The notes under the pieces: model-generated | Databases searched by the model: none | The model's input: only the letters and a program-made list of their open reading frames with translations | What the model was told of the DNA's origin: nothing | Shown here: positions 15,523 to 23,545 of the stretch, piece after piece | How positions within the stretch are numbered: position 1 is the stretch's first letter | Layout of the letters: each line of letters begins with the position of its first letter | Origin: Mucilaginibacter gossypiicola | Lineage (GTDB): Bacteria; Bacteroidota; Bacteroidia; Sphingobacteriales; Sphingobacteriaceae | Length of the DNA: 64,000 nt | Direction: 5' to 3' | Assembly (NCBI RefSeq): GCF_900110105.1 | Contig: NZ_FOCL01000006.1 | Location: forward strand, 62,001 to 126,000 | Translations under genes and position numbers: made by a program

Positions 15523-17484
15523 TTAGGCGATTTTATAGAATAGTTGAAAGGTAAAAGTGCCAGCTGCAGGCATTGTAATTAGTGCGGACGCGCTGCCACC
15601 AGTGCAGGTAACTTTGTTAACACCATCAAAATAAACAAAGCCATATTCGGGAATAAACGGTAGTGTGATATTTGCCGAAGGTGCAGAAGTAGTAACTGAA
15701 GCCGCAAGGATAATTTGTTTGCCTTGTTGCGCAAACGACCCGGTTGCCAAAGTTATATTGGGAGGAGTTCCAATATTCCATGTCCCATCGATCCCACTTC
15801 CGGCTATCTTATAAAATGCAGCACCATCGCAATACAAATAGAAAATTTCATTTTTGGGTATTATAACTGCGGCGGCTGTTTGACCTGCCATTTTTACTCC
15901 TAATGGATAGCCTGTAGTGTTTCTTATAACGTAAGCTCGTTTAAAGTTATTGAAAATTATGTTTCTCGTCTGCGTTAGTAAGTTATTAGAATCGTTGATT
16001 CTGAATAATGACGAATTAAGTTGTTGTACCGTTGTATTGGTAATATCAGCATCAGCAGTGAAATTGATAAGTGTATAATTGGAATCAAATATATTGTTCA
16101 CATTTTTATTTAAAACAACATTTCCTGATGTGTTAACTTCATCAAATTCAGCCGCCCCATAAACTTTTACGATTTCGCAATTGTTAAAAACGTTATTGGT
16201 GGTTCCAGTATCTGAAAACCTTACAATAGCAAAAATGCCCGAGGTGGCTTTATTGATGATCTTACTGTTATTAACAATATTATTGGTTGAGGTACCGCTT
16301 ATCAAAGTAGTGTATATCGAATCGGATGAATATAAGTCGTTGTCGAATTTGTTTCCAGATGATGCCGATATGCTGACAGCGTAGTCTCCTGATACTATAA
16401 ACTGGTTGTTTGAGAATAAACAATTATACAGATTTTTAAAATTATTGCGGGCATAGCCGACGCTTATATTACCGGAGACCACCAGATTGTTGATGTTTAA
16501 ATAATCGGAATTATTACATTGCCATGAAAACGGTGAGTATTGAAAAGAGGAAGAAGAACTGGAAAAATTATTGTTTAATACCTCGCCGTTATTCCAACCG
16601 CCCACCAGTTCAATCCCGATTTTGTAACAATCACGAATGAAGTTGTTGTTCACCTTAAAATACTCTCCGCAGCCATCCAAACTTAAGAAAATCGAATCGC
16701 TCAGACCTAATAAGCCTATATGGTTTACATTATTATCTGAGATATTGATGTTTTTGCATTTATCAAATGCCGCAGTCCTGTTCATAATGGTTGTTCCAAT
16801 TCTCCGTATGTTATTGTAGTTACAGTTAGTAATTGTCAGACCATCAATATAGTTATCAGTAACAGTATCTTTATTACAGTAAAACGATATTGCGCTTGTT
16901 CTTGCATATGGAACAGTAAAAGAACATCCGTTCACCGTAAGATTCTTAACATTATTGAAATAAGAGTACACTAATGCGCTCCCATTATCAACAGGTTCGG
17001 GAGCATTAGGATCAACTGGTATAGTGTTATAATTATTAACAAATGAGATACCTGTTATGGTCACATTGGATACATCAAGCAATCTTAATATAGCGTATCC
17101 ATTATTTATGGTTATTTTTGAACAATTGTTCCCTATTATAGTACAATTGCTAAGTGCAGCTGCTATCTCGGCTGTTATGAAATAAGATTGAGTCAGGATG
17201 CCGGTTTTACAGTTTACAGCTTGAAAAAAAGCCGTTAATGCGATTGTATCGTCGGCGACGCCGTCGCCAATTGCGCCAAACATCTCAGGTGTTATAAAAT
17301 ATTGCCTTTTATACCTTTTTCCATCAGTAGTTACCAATATACTTCCGGTGTTATCCGAAGAGGAAGTATCGGCCGCATCATATATCCATTGACCTCCTCC
17401 ATAGTCGGAGGTGCTTAAAACGCTGTAATTATCGGCGGCAGTCAATGCGCGCACTTGTGCTACTGTAAATACTTGGTAATTCAT
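15523..17484 (-). CDS. Tailspike-like right-handed beta-helix protein
   Basis: The 653-residue protein has an N-terminal region (1-65) of the type found on tail-spike proteins: V-F-T-V-A-Q-V-R-A-L, then G-G-G-Q-W-I-Y-D and T-T-D-G-K-R-Y-K-R. It is followed by the pectate-lyase-superfamily entry motif F-G-A-I-G-D-G-V-A-D-D-T-I-A-L (69-83). A long series of Asn-rich beta-helix turns (N-N-x-F-x-x-N, G-N-x-I-S) runs to about residue 470. The C-terminal domain begins near 570 (G-S-G-I-D-G-T-W-N). No signal peptide is visible and no other phage gene is nearby. It may bind or cut a polysaccharide. Its delivery route and substrate are unknown. It is Asn/Thr-rich and A+T-rich compared with its neighbours. 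Confidence 0.8.
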   Translation of the reverse strand: MNYQVFTVAQVRALTAADNYSVLSTSDYGGGQWIYDAADTSSSDNTGSILVTTDGKRYKRQYFITPEMFGAIGDGVADDTIALTAFFQAVNCKTGILTQSYFITAEIAAALSNCTIIGNNCSKITINNGYAILRLLDVSNVTITGISFVNNYNTIPVDPNAPEPVDNGSALVYSYFNNVKNLTVNGCSFTVPYARTSAISFYCNKDTVTDNYIDGLTITNCNYNNIRRIGTTIMNRTAAFDKCKNINISDNNVNHIGLLGLSDSIFLSLDGCGEYFKVNNNFIRDCYKIGIELVGGWNNGEVLNNNFSSSSSSFQYSPFSWQCNNSDYLNINNLVVSGNISVGYARNNFKNLYNCLFSNNQFIVSGDYAVSISASSGNKFDNDLYSSDSIYTTLISGTSTNNIVNNSKIINKATSGIFAIVRFSDTGTTNNVFNNCEIVKVYGAAEFDEVNTSGNVVLNKNVNNIFDSNYTLINFTADADITNTTVQQLNSSLFRINDSNNLLTQTRNIIFNNFKRAYVIRNTTGYPLGVKMAGQTAAAVIIPKNEIFYLYCDGAAFYKIAGSGIDGTWNIGTPPNITLATGSFAQQGKQIILAASVTTSAPSANITLPFIPEYGFVYFDGVNKVTCTGGSASALITMPAAGTFTFQLFYKIA

Positions 17485-17712
17485 GAAAGATAGGTTTTGT
17501 GATGATTAATATATAAGTTAGATAAGGTTTGGCTGCTTTTAATAATATCGAAAAGTACTAAAAAAATAAACTTGTCTATTTGAAATTATATTAAAGGTAT
17601 TTGGTACTGATATTATTAAATAAACAATTTATTAACTTGACATATTTTTTATTCGAAAGGATTTGCTGGCCGGGCGCAGTTTGTTATCGAAGAAAAATCT
17701 GCATTGGATTGA

Positions 17713-17992
17713 AGCGGATACCGGCTAATGTCATTAAGTTAAGGGATTGACAAGTTGCACCAGAGGTGCAAAAGGTTTGTAGAAATTAAAGATTTGTTTG
17801 TCTTAGTGTGCCAGAGGTACACAACTCCGAGTGTTCCGTACCTCTGGCACGGTTATTTTCGGTATATGATATTACTACAAACCTGTTCCCCCTCTGGGGG
17901 ATTTCCCTTAATTTAATGACATTGGGATACCGGCCAATGAGCTTAAGACCTGCAGGCGTATGAGCGTACAGTCCGGGCCGCAGGCAACGTTG
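17713..17992. repeat. Family C repeat split by a family A insertion
   Basis: The left part (gaagcggataccggc, ending at 17725) and right part (ggataccggccaatgagc, then cctgcaggcgtatgagcg and ggccgcaggcaacg) match the uninterrupted family C copies at 55442-55524 and, reversed, 59596-59689. The word ggataccggc occurs on both sides of the insertion. Confidence 0.7.
17726..17924 (+). mobile_element. Family A MITE-like element, copy 2 (199 bp)
   Basis: Same length as copies 1 and 3 and in reverse orientation to copy 1. Ends taatgtcattaagttaaggg and cccttaatttaatgacattg are imperfect inverted repeats. The internal stem gtgccagaggtac / gtacctctggcac is intact. It is flanked by a direct repeat of ggataccggc that could be a target duplication. 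Confidence 0.75.
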
Positions 17993-18072
17993 AGTTAGCA
18001 GCTTGTCTTAGCATGCCTACCACAAGGCACAGCCTTACTGTAGTTAAGGTATTTACTCCAGGTAATTGGGGG

Positions 18073-18681
18073 TTATTTAGATTTTGATATCAGTTTAACA
18101 CTGTCTGATCTGATATCGCCTCCGGTGTAGTTGACCTTAATAAATGTAGTACATTGATCTTTAAATTCATCGCAAAAGTCAATTAAGATAGCAGCCCCGT
18201 TTGGTATTATCGCTTGTTTAATAATGCCGAAGATATCTGTTCCGCCTTTGGGGTCTACCCCTGTTAAGTCAAGAATTAAATGGTTTGTCCAGGAGAGCGT
18301 AGTATAAAGCTCCAGTTTTTTTCTCACATCCCCTGCAAGGGTATTTACTTTTGTCCTTCTTGTAAGCGATGGGGTATGGTAGATTTTTTCATATACCGGG
18401 TTGTCCTTATTGGCATGTTTTTGATGATACTTACCGATGGTTACCGGGGAAAAATGGTAGTTAAGGAAACTCTCCTTGAACTGTTCAACAAACCTAAACT
18501 CCGAATTTATTACAACAGGGTTATCGGTAACAGTACCGGTAAGCATTCTTTTTAGTTTGGATAAAAGGGGCTGAAACAAAGCACCACCCGGGAGCTCGAT
18601 GACAACAATTTCGCCCTCATTTACTTGAAAGGCAGGGACAATAAAATTGTTAAAGTTTTGTTCTGGAAAACTGATCAACAT
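18073..18681 (-). CDS. Degenerate ABC-ATPase-like protein, predicted inactive
   Basis: The 202-residue product reads like an ABC transporter ATPase in outline but lacks the catalytic residues. An N-terminal strand pair (F-Q-V-N-E-G-E-I-V-V-I) leads to E-L-P-G-G-A-L-F-Q-P-L where a Walker A loop is expected, without the G-K-S/T. L-A-G-D-V-R-K-K-L-E-L (about 121-131) takes the place of the LSGG signature. L-I-L-D-L-T-G-V-D-P-K-G-G (about 141-153) matches a Walker B and D-loop without the catalytic Glu. A-I-L-I-D-F takes the place of the H-loop. The role is unknown; a scaffold or regulatory subunit is possible. It lies between hemA and the tailspike-like gene, same strand. The family call is my own motif reading. 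Confidence 0.5.
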   Translation of the reverse strand: MLISFPEQNFNNFIVPAFQVNEGEIVVIELPGGALFQPLLSKLKRMLTGTVTDNPVVINSEFRFVEQFKESFLNYHFSPVTIGKYHQKHANKDNPVYEKIYHTPSLTRRTKVNTLAGDVRKKLELYTTLSWTNHLILDLTGVDPKGGTDIFGIIKQAIIPNGAAILIDFCDEFKDQCTTFIKVNYTGGDIRSDSVKLISKSK

Positions 18682-18788
18682 GACGGGGTATGTAAACCCA
18701 TCAACGTTTGTTTATCTAAGAAATTACCTGGTATGTAACAAAAAAGTTATAATGGACTTTTTTCAAAGCGTAAGGGAAACTACCTCAA

Positions 18789-20015
18789 TCAATTTTCGTT
18801 GATTAATATATCCTTGGCCATGATCATGGGTACACTGATATATTTTTTCTCCATGTAGTTGATCACCTTTTCCAGGATCTCGCGTGATTGTTCGTCCAAA
18901 CCTTGAACCTCATCGGCAAAAACAGAGTTAATGGCGGTATTGCGGATTTCTTTGATTTTTTCAGGAACCTGGCGCATGGCTACCTCTATGCGGCGCTGTT
19001 TAAGCTGCTGAATAAATTCGGCAATGTTTTGCTCAATGATAGCTTCGGCATGTACCAGTTCGTGGTAGCGTTCCTGCAGGTTCTTTTTGGCAACCTCGTT
19101 AAGGGAATGTACTTCGATAAAGTTAACCGGGAATTGCTCCAGTACTTCGGGAGCGGTATCATTAGGGATGGCAAGGTCAACAATAGTTTTCCTGCCGGTT
19201 TCGCCGTTTAACAGCGATTGATAAATTTCGGTAGTGATGATAGGCTCAACTGCAGATGTACAGGTGATAATAGCATCAAAACCTTTATTGTATGTTTTCA
19301 AAGCTTCCAGGTCAAACGCCTCACCGCCCAAATCGGCAGCTAATTTTTCGGCATTGGCCACAGTACGGTTAAATACTGCAAAGTTTGAAAATTTATGTTT
19401 TTGAAGATATTTAGAAATGTTGCGGTTGGTTTCGCCTGCGCCGATGATCAAAATACGGGCATTTGAACAAAGATTAAGGTCTTTTAGCTTACGGTAAGCC
19501 AGCGATACTACCGAGATTGGGTTTTTGGAGATGTTGGTATGTGTGTAAACCTCCTTGGCTGTTTTTACCACGCAGTTCATGATCATACGCATGGCATCAC
19601 CGGTTAGGCCTGCCTCCTTGCAATGTTCGTAAGCCTTACGTAACTGGGCCAGGATTTCCTTTTCACCCACGATCAAACTCTCTAATGAACATGAAGTACG
19701 CAGCAGGTGTACCATGGCTTCCTGGTCTTCATAAATAGATGCACTATCCATAAAGGTACTCAATGAATCATGGCAAAGCTCTGTGTTAAAGGCTTCTATG
19801 AATTTTTTGGCAAAATCTTTATCAACCGATTGCGGGGTTGTCATCACAAATTCTACCCGGTTACAGGTAGCCAGATAAAAGATTTCGGGGATGTTAAACT
19901 GCTCTTTAACCTGCGCAAGTTTGTCTGTCAGATTTTCCTGGCATACCACCAATCTACCCAATTCCTTCAGTTCAATCTGTTTGTGCGTAAAAGCTATTAC
20001 CTTTAGATACTTCAA
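18789..20015 (-). CDS. hemA: Glutamyl-tRNA reductase
   Basis: HemA reduces glutamyl-tRNA to glutamate-1-semialdehyde with NADPH, the first step of the C5 pathway completed by the HemL encoded nearby. The start used is TTG 20015 (M-K-Y-L-K-V-I-A-F-T-H-K), because the typical N-terminus begins there; an in-frame ATG at 20060 adds 15 unlike residues. The nucleophile Cys51 is in Y-L-A-T-C-N-R-V-E-F. The catalytic domain has L-R-T-S-C-S-L-E-S-L-I-V-G-E. The NADPH domain has I-L-I-I-G-A-G-E-T-N and the dimerisation helices form the C-terminal third. About 408 residues, full length. It is separated from hemCD by an 8-kb block of unrelated genes. Confidence 0.96.
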   Translation of the reverse strand: MKYLKVIAFTHKQIELKELGRLVVCQENLTDKLAQVKEQFNIPEIFYLATCNRVEFVMTTPQSVDKDFAKKFIEAFNTELCHDSLSTFMDSASIYEDQEAMVHLLRTSCSLESLIVGEKEILAQLRKAYEHCKEAGLTGDAMRMIMNCVVKTAKEVYTHTNISKNPISVVSLAYRKLKDLNLCSNARILIIGAGETNRNISKYLQKHKFSNFAVFNRTVANAEKLAADLGGEAFDLEALKTYNKGFDAIITCTSAVEPIITTEIYQSLLNGETGRKTIVDLAIPNDTAPEVLEQFPVNFIEVHSLNEVAKKNLQERYHELVHAEAIIEQNIAEFIQQLKQRRIEVAMRQVPEKIKEIRNTAINSVFADEVQGLDEQSREILEKVINYMEKKYISVPMIMAKDILINEN

Positions 20016-20183
20016 AGCAGTTTTAAAATTTGACCGAACAAAAGTATCACTATTCGGCACATCCTATGTCAACACTTTGTCAAACAGGATTATTTGGAAT
20101 GGTTATAAATTACAAAAATGGCTTGTTTTGCAGTATTTAAACTGTTTTATGATACGTATGACAAAATATTTGTAAATTAAATC

Positions 20184-20576
20184 ATGAATAAGTATAAAAA
20201 AATAAGCCTGGTAATACTGGTAGCATTTTATGTGCTCGCAGGCCTCAATCACTTCCGCGATCCCGAATTTTATTATGCTGTTATGCCTCATAACCTGCTG
20301 TATCCTAAAGCTGTAAATATAGTAGCCGGCGTTGCAGAAATAACGCTTGGCTTGCTGCTCATACCAATAAAAACAAGGTATTGGGCGGCCTGGGGCATTG
20401 TGCTTATGCTGGTTGCTTTTTTAACTGTGCATGTTGGGATGATATTTAAAGCGCCATTTGAAGCTGAAGGGATGACAATTACTCCCTTTTTTGCCTGGCT
20501 TAGGCTGGCGGCTCAATTTGTACTGATTTATTGGGCCTGGTGGCATACAACCGATACTGAAAAAAGCCTAAACTAA
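20184..20576 (+). CDS. DoxX-like small membrane protein
   Basis: A 130-residue protein with four predicted membrane helices (about residues 7-20, 44-62, 66-86 and 103-121), as in the DoxX/DUF417-like group. Features are F-Y-V-L-A-G-L-N-H-F-R-D-P-E-F-Y near the start and the second-helix G-V-A-E-I-T-L-G-L-L-L-I-P. These proteins are poorly characterised; roles in redox or membrane quinone chemistry have been proposed. It is divergent from hemA with a 168-bp gap. The next gene starts 39 bp downstream and could be cotranscribed. Confidence 0.75.
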   Translation: MNKYKKISLVILVAFYVLAGLNHFRDPEFYYAVMPHNLLYPKAVNIVAGVAEITLGLLLIPIKTRYWAAWGIVLMLVAFLTVHVGMIFKAPFEAEGMTITPFFAWLRLAAQFVLIYWAWWHTTDTEKSLN

Positions 20577-20615
20577 AACCGGATTGGGCTGTTGCTATCG
20601 AAGCAAAACAAACAT

Positions 20616-22142
20616 ATGGATCTGCAAAGTATTGAAATGCGTAACCTGGAGGTACAGGACTACCAGGAGCTTAAAAAGTCAATGAAATCGGCCTATATGG
20701 ATATGGATGAGGACTATTGGGACGCCAATTCTATCCGCAGGCTCATCAAAATATTCCCCGAGGGGCAGATCTGTATCACCGTTAATGATATGGTTGTTGG
20801 CTGCGCGCTGGCCATCATTGTTGACTATCAGAAATTTGGCGATAACCATACTTACAAGCAAATTACCGGCGATAGCACCTTTAAAACCCATAACGATAAG
20901 GGGGATGTATTGTATGGTATTGATGTGTTTATTCACCCAAAATACCGCGGGTTGCGCCTTGCACGCCGCTTATATGATGCCCGCAAGGCCCTGTGCGAAA
21001 AACTGAACCTGAAAAGTATTATCGCCGGCGGCCGCATCCCTAATTACCAGAAGTTTCAGAATGAGCTTACTCCGCGGCAATATATCGACAAGGTAAAATA
21101 TAAGGAAATCTATGATCCGACGCTTTCTTTCCAGCTATCCAATGATTTTCACGTGCGCAAGGTATTGCGTAATTACCTGCCCGAGGATAGTCGCTCCAAA
21201 GGTTTTGCCACGCTCATAGAATGGAATAACGTATATTATGAAGAAGTAAGCGATGTTATCAATCACAAAACGGTAGTGCGCATTGGCCTGGTGCAATGGC
21301 AGATGCGCTCATACAGCAACATCAGCGAGCTCATGAAGCACGCTGAATATTTTGTTGATGCGGTGAGCGATTACCAGGCTGATTTTATCCTGTTCCCCGA
21401 ACTGTTCAATACACCGCTTATGGCCGACTATAACCATATGGATTCGGCCAAGGCCATGCGTGAGCTGGCTAAATATACCCAGCCCATTATCGAGGAGTTT
21501 TCAAAACTGGCGGTATCCTACAACGTAAATATCATTGCGGGCAGTATGCCCTATATTTTCGAAGAATCATTATACAACGTGTCATATCTCTTTAGGCGTA
21601 ACGGCAGTATGGAGGAGGTGTATAAAATTCACCCAACCCCGGCCGAGATCAGCTCATGGGGTATGCGTGGCGGCGATGAAGTAAAAGTATTTGATACTGA
21701 TTGTGGCAAAGTAGGCATCCTGATCTGTTACGATGTGGAATTTCCCGAACTATCTCGCATCCTTGCCGGGCAGGATATGCAGATCCTTTTTGTTCCTTTC
21801 CTTACCGATACCCAGAACGGTTACAACCGCGTTAAGTTTTGCGCCCAGGCCCGTGCGGTGGAAAACGAATGTTATGTAGCAATTGCCGGCTGTGTAGGTA
21901 ACCTGCCTAATGTAAATAATATGGGCATCAGCTATGCACAATCGGCAGTGTTTACGCCTTCGGATTTTGGTTTTCCGACTAATGGCATTCAATCGGAAGC
22001 TACGCCAAATACCGAGATGATAGTTATTGCCGATGTTGACCTGTCATTGCTGGATGAGTTGCATGAATATGGCAGCGTACAAAATATTAAAGACAGGCGT
22101 ACCGATTTGTATAATATTACTTTTAATGGGAAAAGGGTGTAG
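20616..22142 (+). CDS. Bifunctional GNAT acetyltransferase - carbon-nitrogen hydrolase
   Basis: A fusion of about 508 residues. The N-terminal half (about 1-200) is a GNAT N-acetyltransferase with the acetyl-CoA segment H-P-K-Y-R-G-L-R-L-A-R-R-L-Y-D-A. The C-terminal half (about 220-500) is a nitrilase-superfamily amidohydrolase with the full triad: Glu in L-F-P-E-L-F-N, Lys in Y-K-I-H-P-T and Cys in I-L-I-C-Y-D-V-E-F-P-E. Such fusions are widespread in bacteria, but the substrate is not established. ATG 20616 is preferred to the upstream TTG at 20592. Amide hydrolysis plus acetyl transfer on one small amine is a reasonable guess. Confidence 0.92.
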   Translation: MDLQSIEMRNLEVQDYQELKKSMKSAYMDMDEDYWDANSIRRLIKIFPEGQICITVNDMVVGCALAIIVDYQKFGDNHTYKQITGDSTFKTHNDKGDVLYGIDVFIHPKYRGLRLARRLYDARKALCEKLNLKSIIAGGRIPNYQKFQNELTPRQYIDKVKYKEIYDPTLSFQLSNDFHVRKVLRNYLPEDSRSKGFATLIEWNNVYYEEVSDVINHKTVVRIGLVQWQMRSYSNISELMKHAEYFVDAVSDYQADFILFPELFNTPLMADYNHMDSAKAMRELAKYTQPIIEEFSKLAVSYNVNIIAGSMPYIFEESLYNVSYLFRRNGSMEEVYKIHPTPAEISSWGMRGGDEVKVFDTDCGKVGILICYDVEFPELSRILAGQDMQILFVPFLTDTQNGYNRVKFCAQARAVENECYVAIAGCVGNLPNVNNMGISYAQSAVFTPSDFGFPTNGIQSEATPNTEMIVIADVDLSLLDELHEYGSVQNIKDRRTDLYNITFNGKRV

Positions 22143-22182
22143 GGAGTATTTTTTATATATTGCGATGCTGTAATTCATTATA

Positions 22183-22635
22183 ATGAAAATCGTTGATATT
22201 AAGCCTAAACCATATATTAAACTCCGCATCATAGCGACATTGATAGATTACGGAATTTACTTTGCTTTTTTTTATACCTATGTAACTGTATTTAATCAAA
22301 GCCCGGTACCTGGTGTTTCCAGGGTAGATGGTATAATGGCGTTGCCCATATTTATAGTATGGTTTCTTTATTTTGTTGTAATCGAGTCTGTAAATGGAAC
22401 TACTCCCGGACATGATATATGTAAATTGAAAGTAATCAAAACAGACGGCAACAAACTGACTTTAGATGATGCTTTTAAACGCAGAATATGTGATTGCTTT
22501 GATATCCTTTTTTATGGATTACCCGCGATAATTTGTATCATAAAAACAGAGAAACATCAACGGATAGGTGACCTTTTTGCCGGAGCCCTTGTTGTAAAAC
22601 GCTCGGACATTACCGAAACCGAGGTAGTATTTTAA
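22183..22635 (+). CDS. RDD-family membrane protein
   Basis: A 150-residue protein of the RDD family, named for conserved Arg-Asp-Asp residues. Here these are Arg in K-L-R-I-I-A-T-L-I-D-Y with Asp eight residues later, and Asp in R-I-G-D-L-F-A-G-A-L-V-V. There are three membrane helices (about residues 18-38, 50-68 and 105-122). The conserved P-G-H-D-I-C-K-L-K-V segment sits in the loop. The family's activity is uncertain; some members act in ion exchange. It ends two bases before the alpha/beta hydrolase gene, so the two are probably cotranscribed. A second RDD protein is encoded at 24704-25315. Confidence 0.88.
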   Translation: MKIVDIKPKPYIKLRIIATLIDYGIYFAFFYTYVTVFNQSPVPGVSRVDGIMALPIFIVWFLYFVVIESVNGTTPGHDICKLKVIKTDGNKLTLDDAFKRRICDCFDILFYGLPAIICIIKTEKHQRIGDLFAGALVVKRSDITETEVVF

Positions 22636-22636
22636 T

Positions 22637-23467
22637 ATGATCAGGAAAGATAATTTTACCCTTCCCGGCGCTAAAGGGCGGCCAATGCTTATTGATGTTA
22701 CTTATGATGATGTTTTTAAAAACGCGCCGCTGGTAGTTTTTGCCCATGGCTTTAAGGGCTTTAAAGATTGGGGTACGCATGATCTTTTAGCCCGGTACTT
22801 TGCCGAAAAGGGTTTCCGTTTCCTGAAATTCAACTTTTCGCACAATGGCACAACGCCTGCCAATCCTTTAGACTTTGCCGATCTGACAGCCTTTGCCGAT
22901 AATACCGTCTCCATCGAACTGGAGGATCTCGACACCATTATTGATTTTGCCTGCAGCGGTGCAAGCATTCCGGTTGCAAACGGAGTATATCTAATTGGGC
23001 ATAGCATGGGTGGCGGCGTAAGCATTATTAAAACAGCCGAAGACGCCCGTATCAAAAAGCTGGTAACTATGGCTTCCATATCCGGTTTCCGGAACTTGTG
23101 GCCAAAGCAAATAGAGCAGCAATGGCGCTTGCAGAGTGTTTTTTATTTTGAAAATAAACGTACCGGTCAGCAAATGCCTGTCAAATCGACCTTGTTGGAT
23201 GACCTCGATAAACATCCGCTCAGGCTGGATATTATCAGGCAGGCAAGCATGATAACACAGCCATGGCTTATCGTTCATGGCGATGCCGATCCTACTGTAC
23301 CTGTAAGCCACTCCCTGCAGCTGCATGAAGCTAATCCGACAGCGGAATATGTAGTACAAAAAGGAGCAGATCATACTTTTGGTGGCGAGCACCCTTTTGC
23401 CGGAAATGCTTTGCCGGCTTCGCTGATTGAGTTTTGTGATACGGCAATATCATTCTTAAGTAAATAA
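22637..23467 (+). CDS. Alpha/beta hydrolase
   Basis: A 276-residue serine hydrolase with the oxyanion strand V-V-F-A-H-G-F-K-G-F-K-D-W-G and the nucleophile elbow L-I-G-H-S-M-G-G-G (Ser near 123). The late Asp is in V-H-G-D-A-D-P-T-V-P, and the His is in G-A-D-H-T-F. This is the dienelactone-hydrolase or esterase-like arrangement. No signal peptide, so it is cytoplasmic. The substrate is not determined by the sequence. It directly follows the RDD gene. Confidence 0.92.
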   Translation: MIRKDNFTLPGAKGRPMLIDVTYDDVFKNAPLVVFAHGFKGFKDWGTHDLLARYFAEKGFRFLKFNFSHNGTTPANPLDFADLTAFADNTVSIELEDLDTIIDFACSGASIPVANGVYLIGHSMGGGVSIIKTAEDARIKKLVTMASISGFRNLWPKQIEQQWRLQSVFYFENKRTGQQMPVKSTLLDDLDKHPLRLDIIRQASMITQPWLIVHGDADPTVPVSHSLQLHEANPTAEYVVQKGADHTFGGEHPFAGNALPASLIEFCDTAISFLSK

Positions 23468-23508
23468 AGGTTGAGCCGCTTCAACCATTCGTAACTTTTT
23501 TGCGTTAG

Positions 23509-23528
23509 TTATATCATACCTGATATAA
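23509..23528. promoter_or_regulatory. Dyad ttatatca-tacc-tgatataa before the MBL gene
   Basis: A perfect 8-bp dyad with a 4-base centre lies 17 bp before the ATG of the metallo-hydrolase gene. The size and symmetry fit a repressor operator, but no cognate regulator is identified. Confidence 0.35.
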
Positions 23529-23545
23529 GTACTATAATTGCTATT

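Noticed and set aside
15523..17484. Prophage around the tailspike-like gene
   Set aside because: No capsid, tail, portal, terminase, lysis or integrase gene is present.
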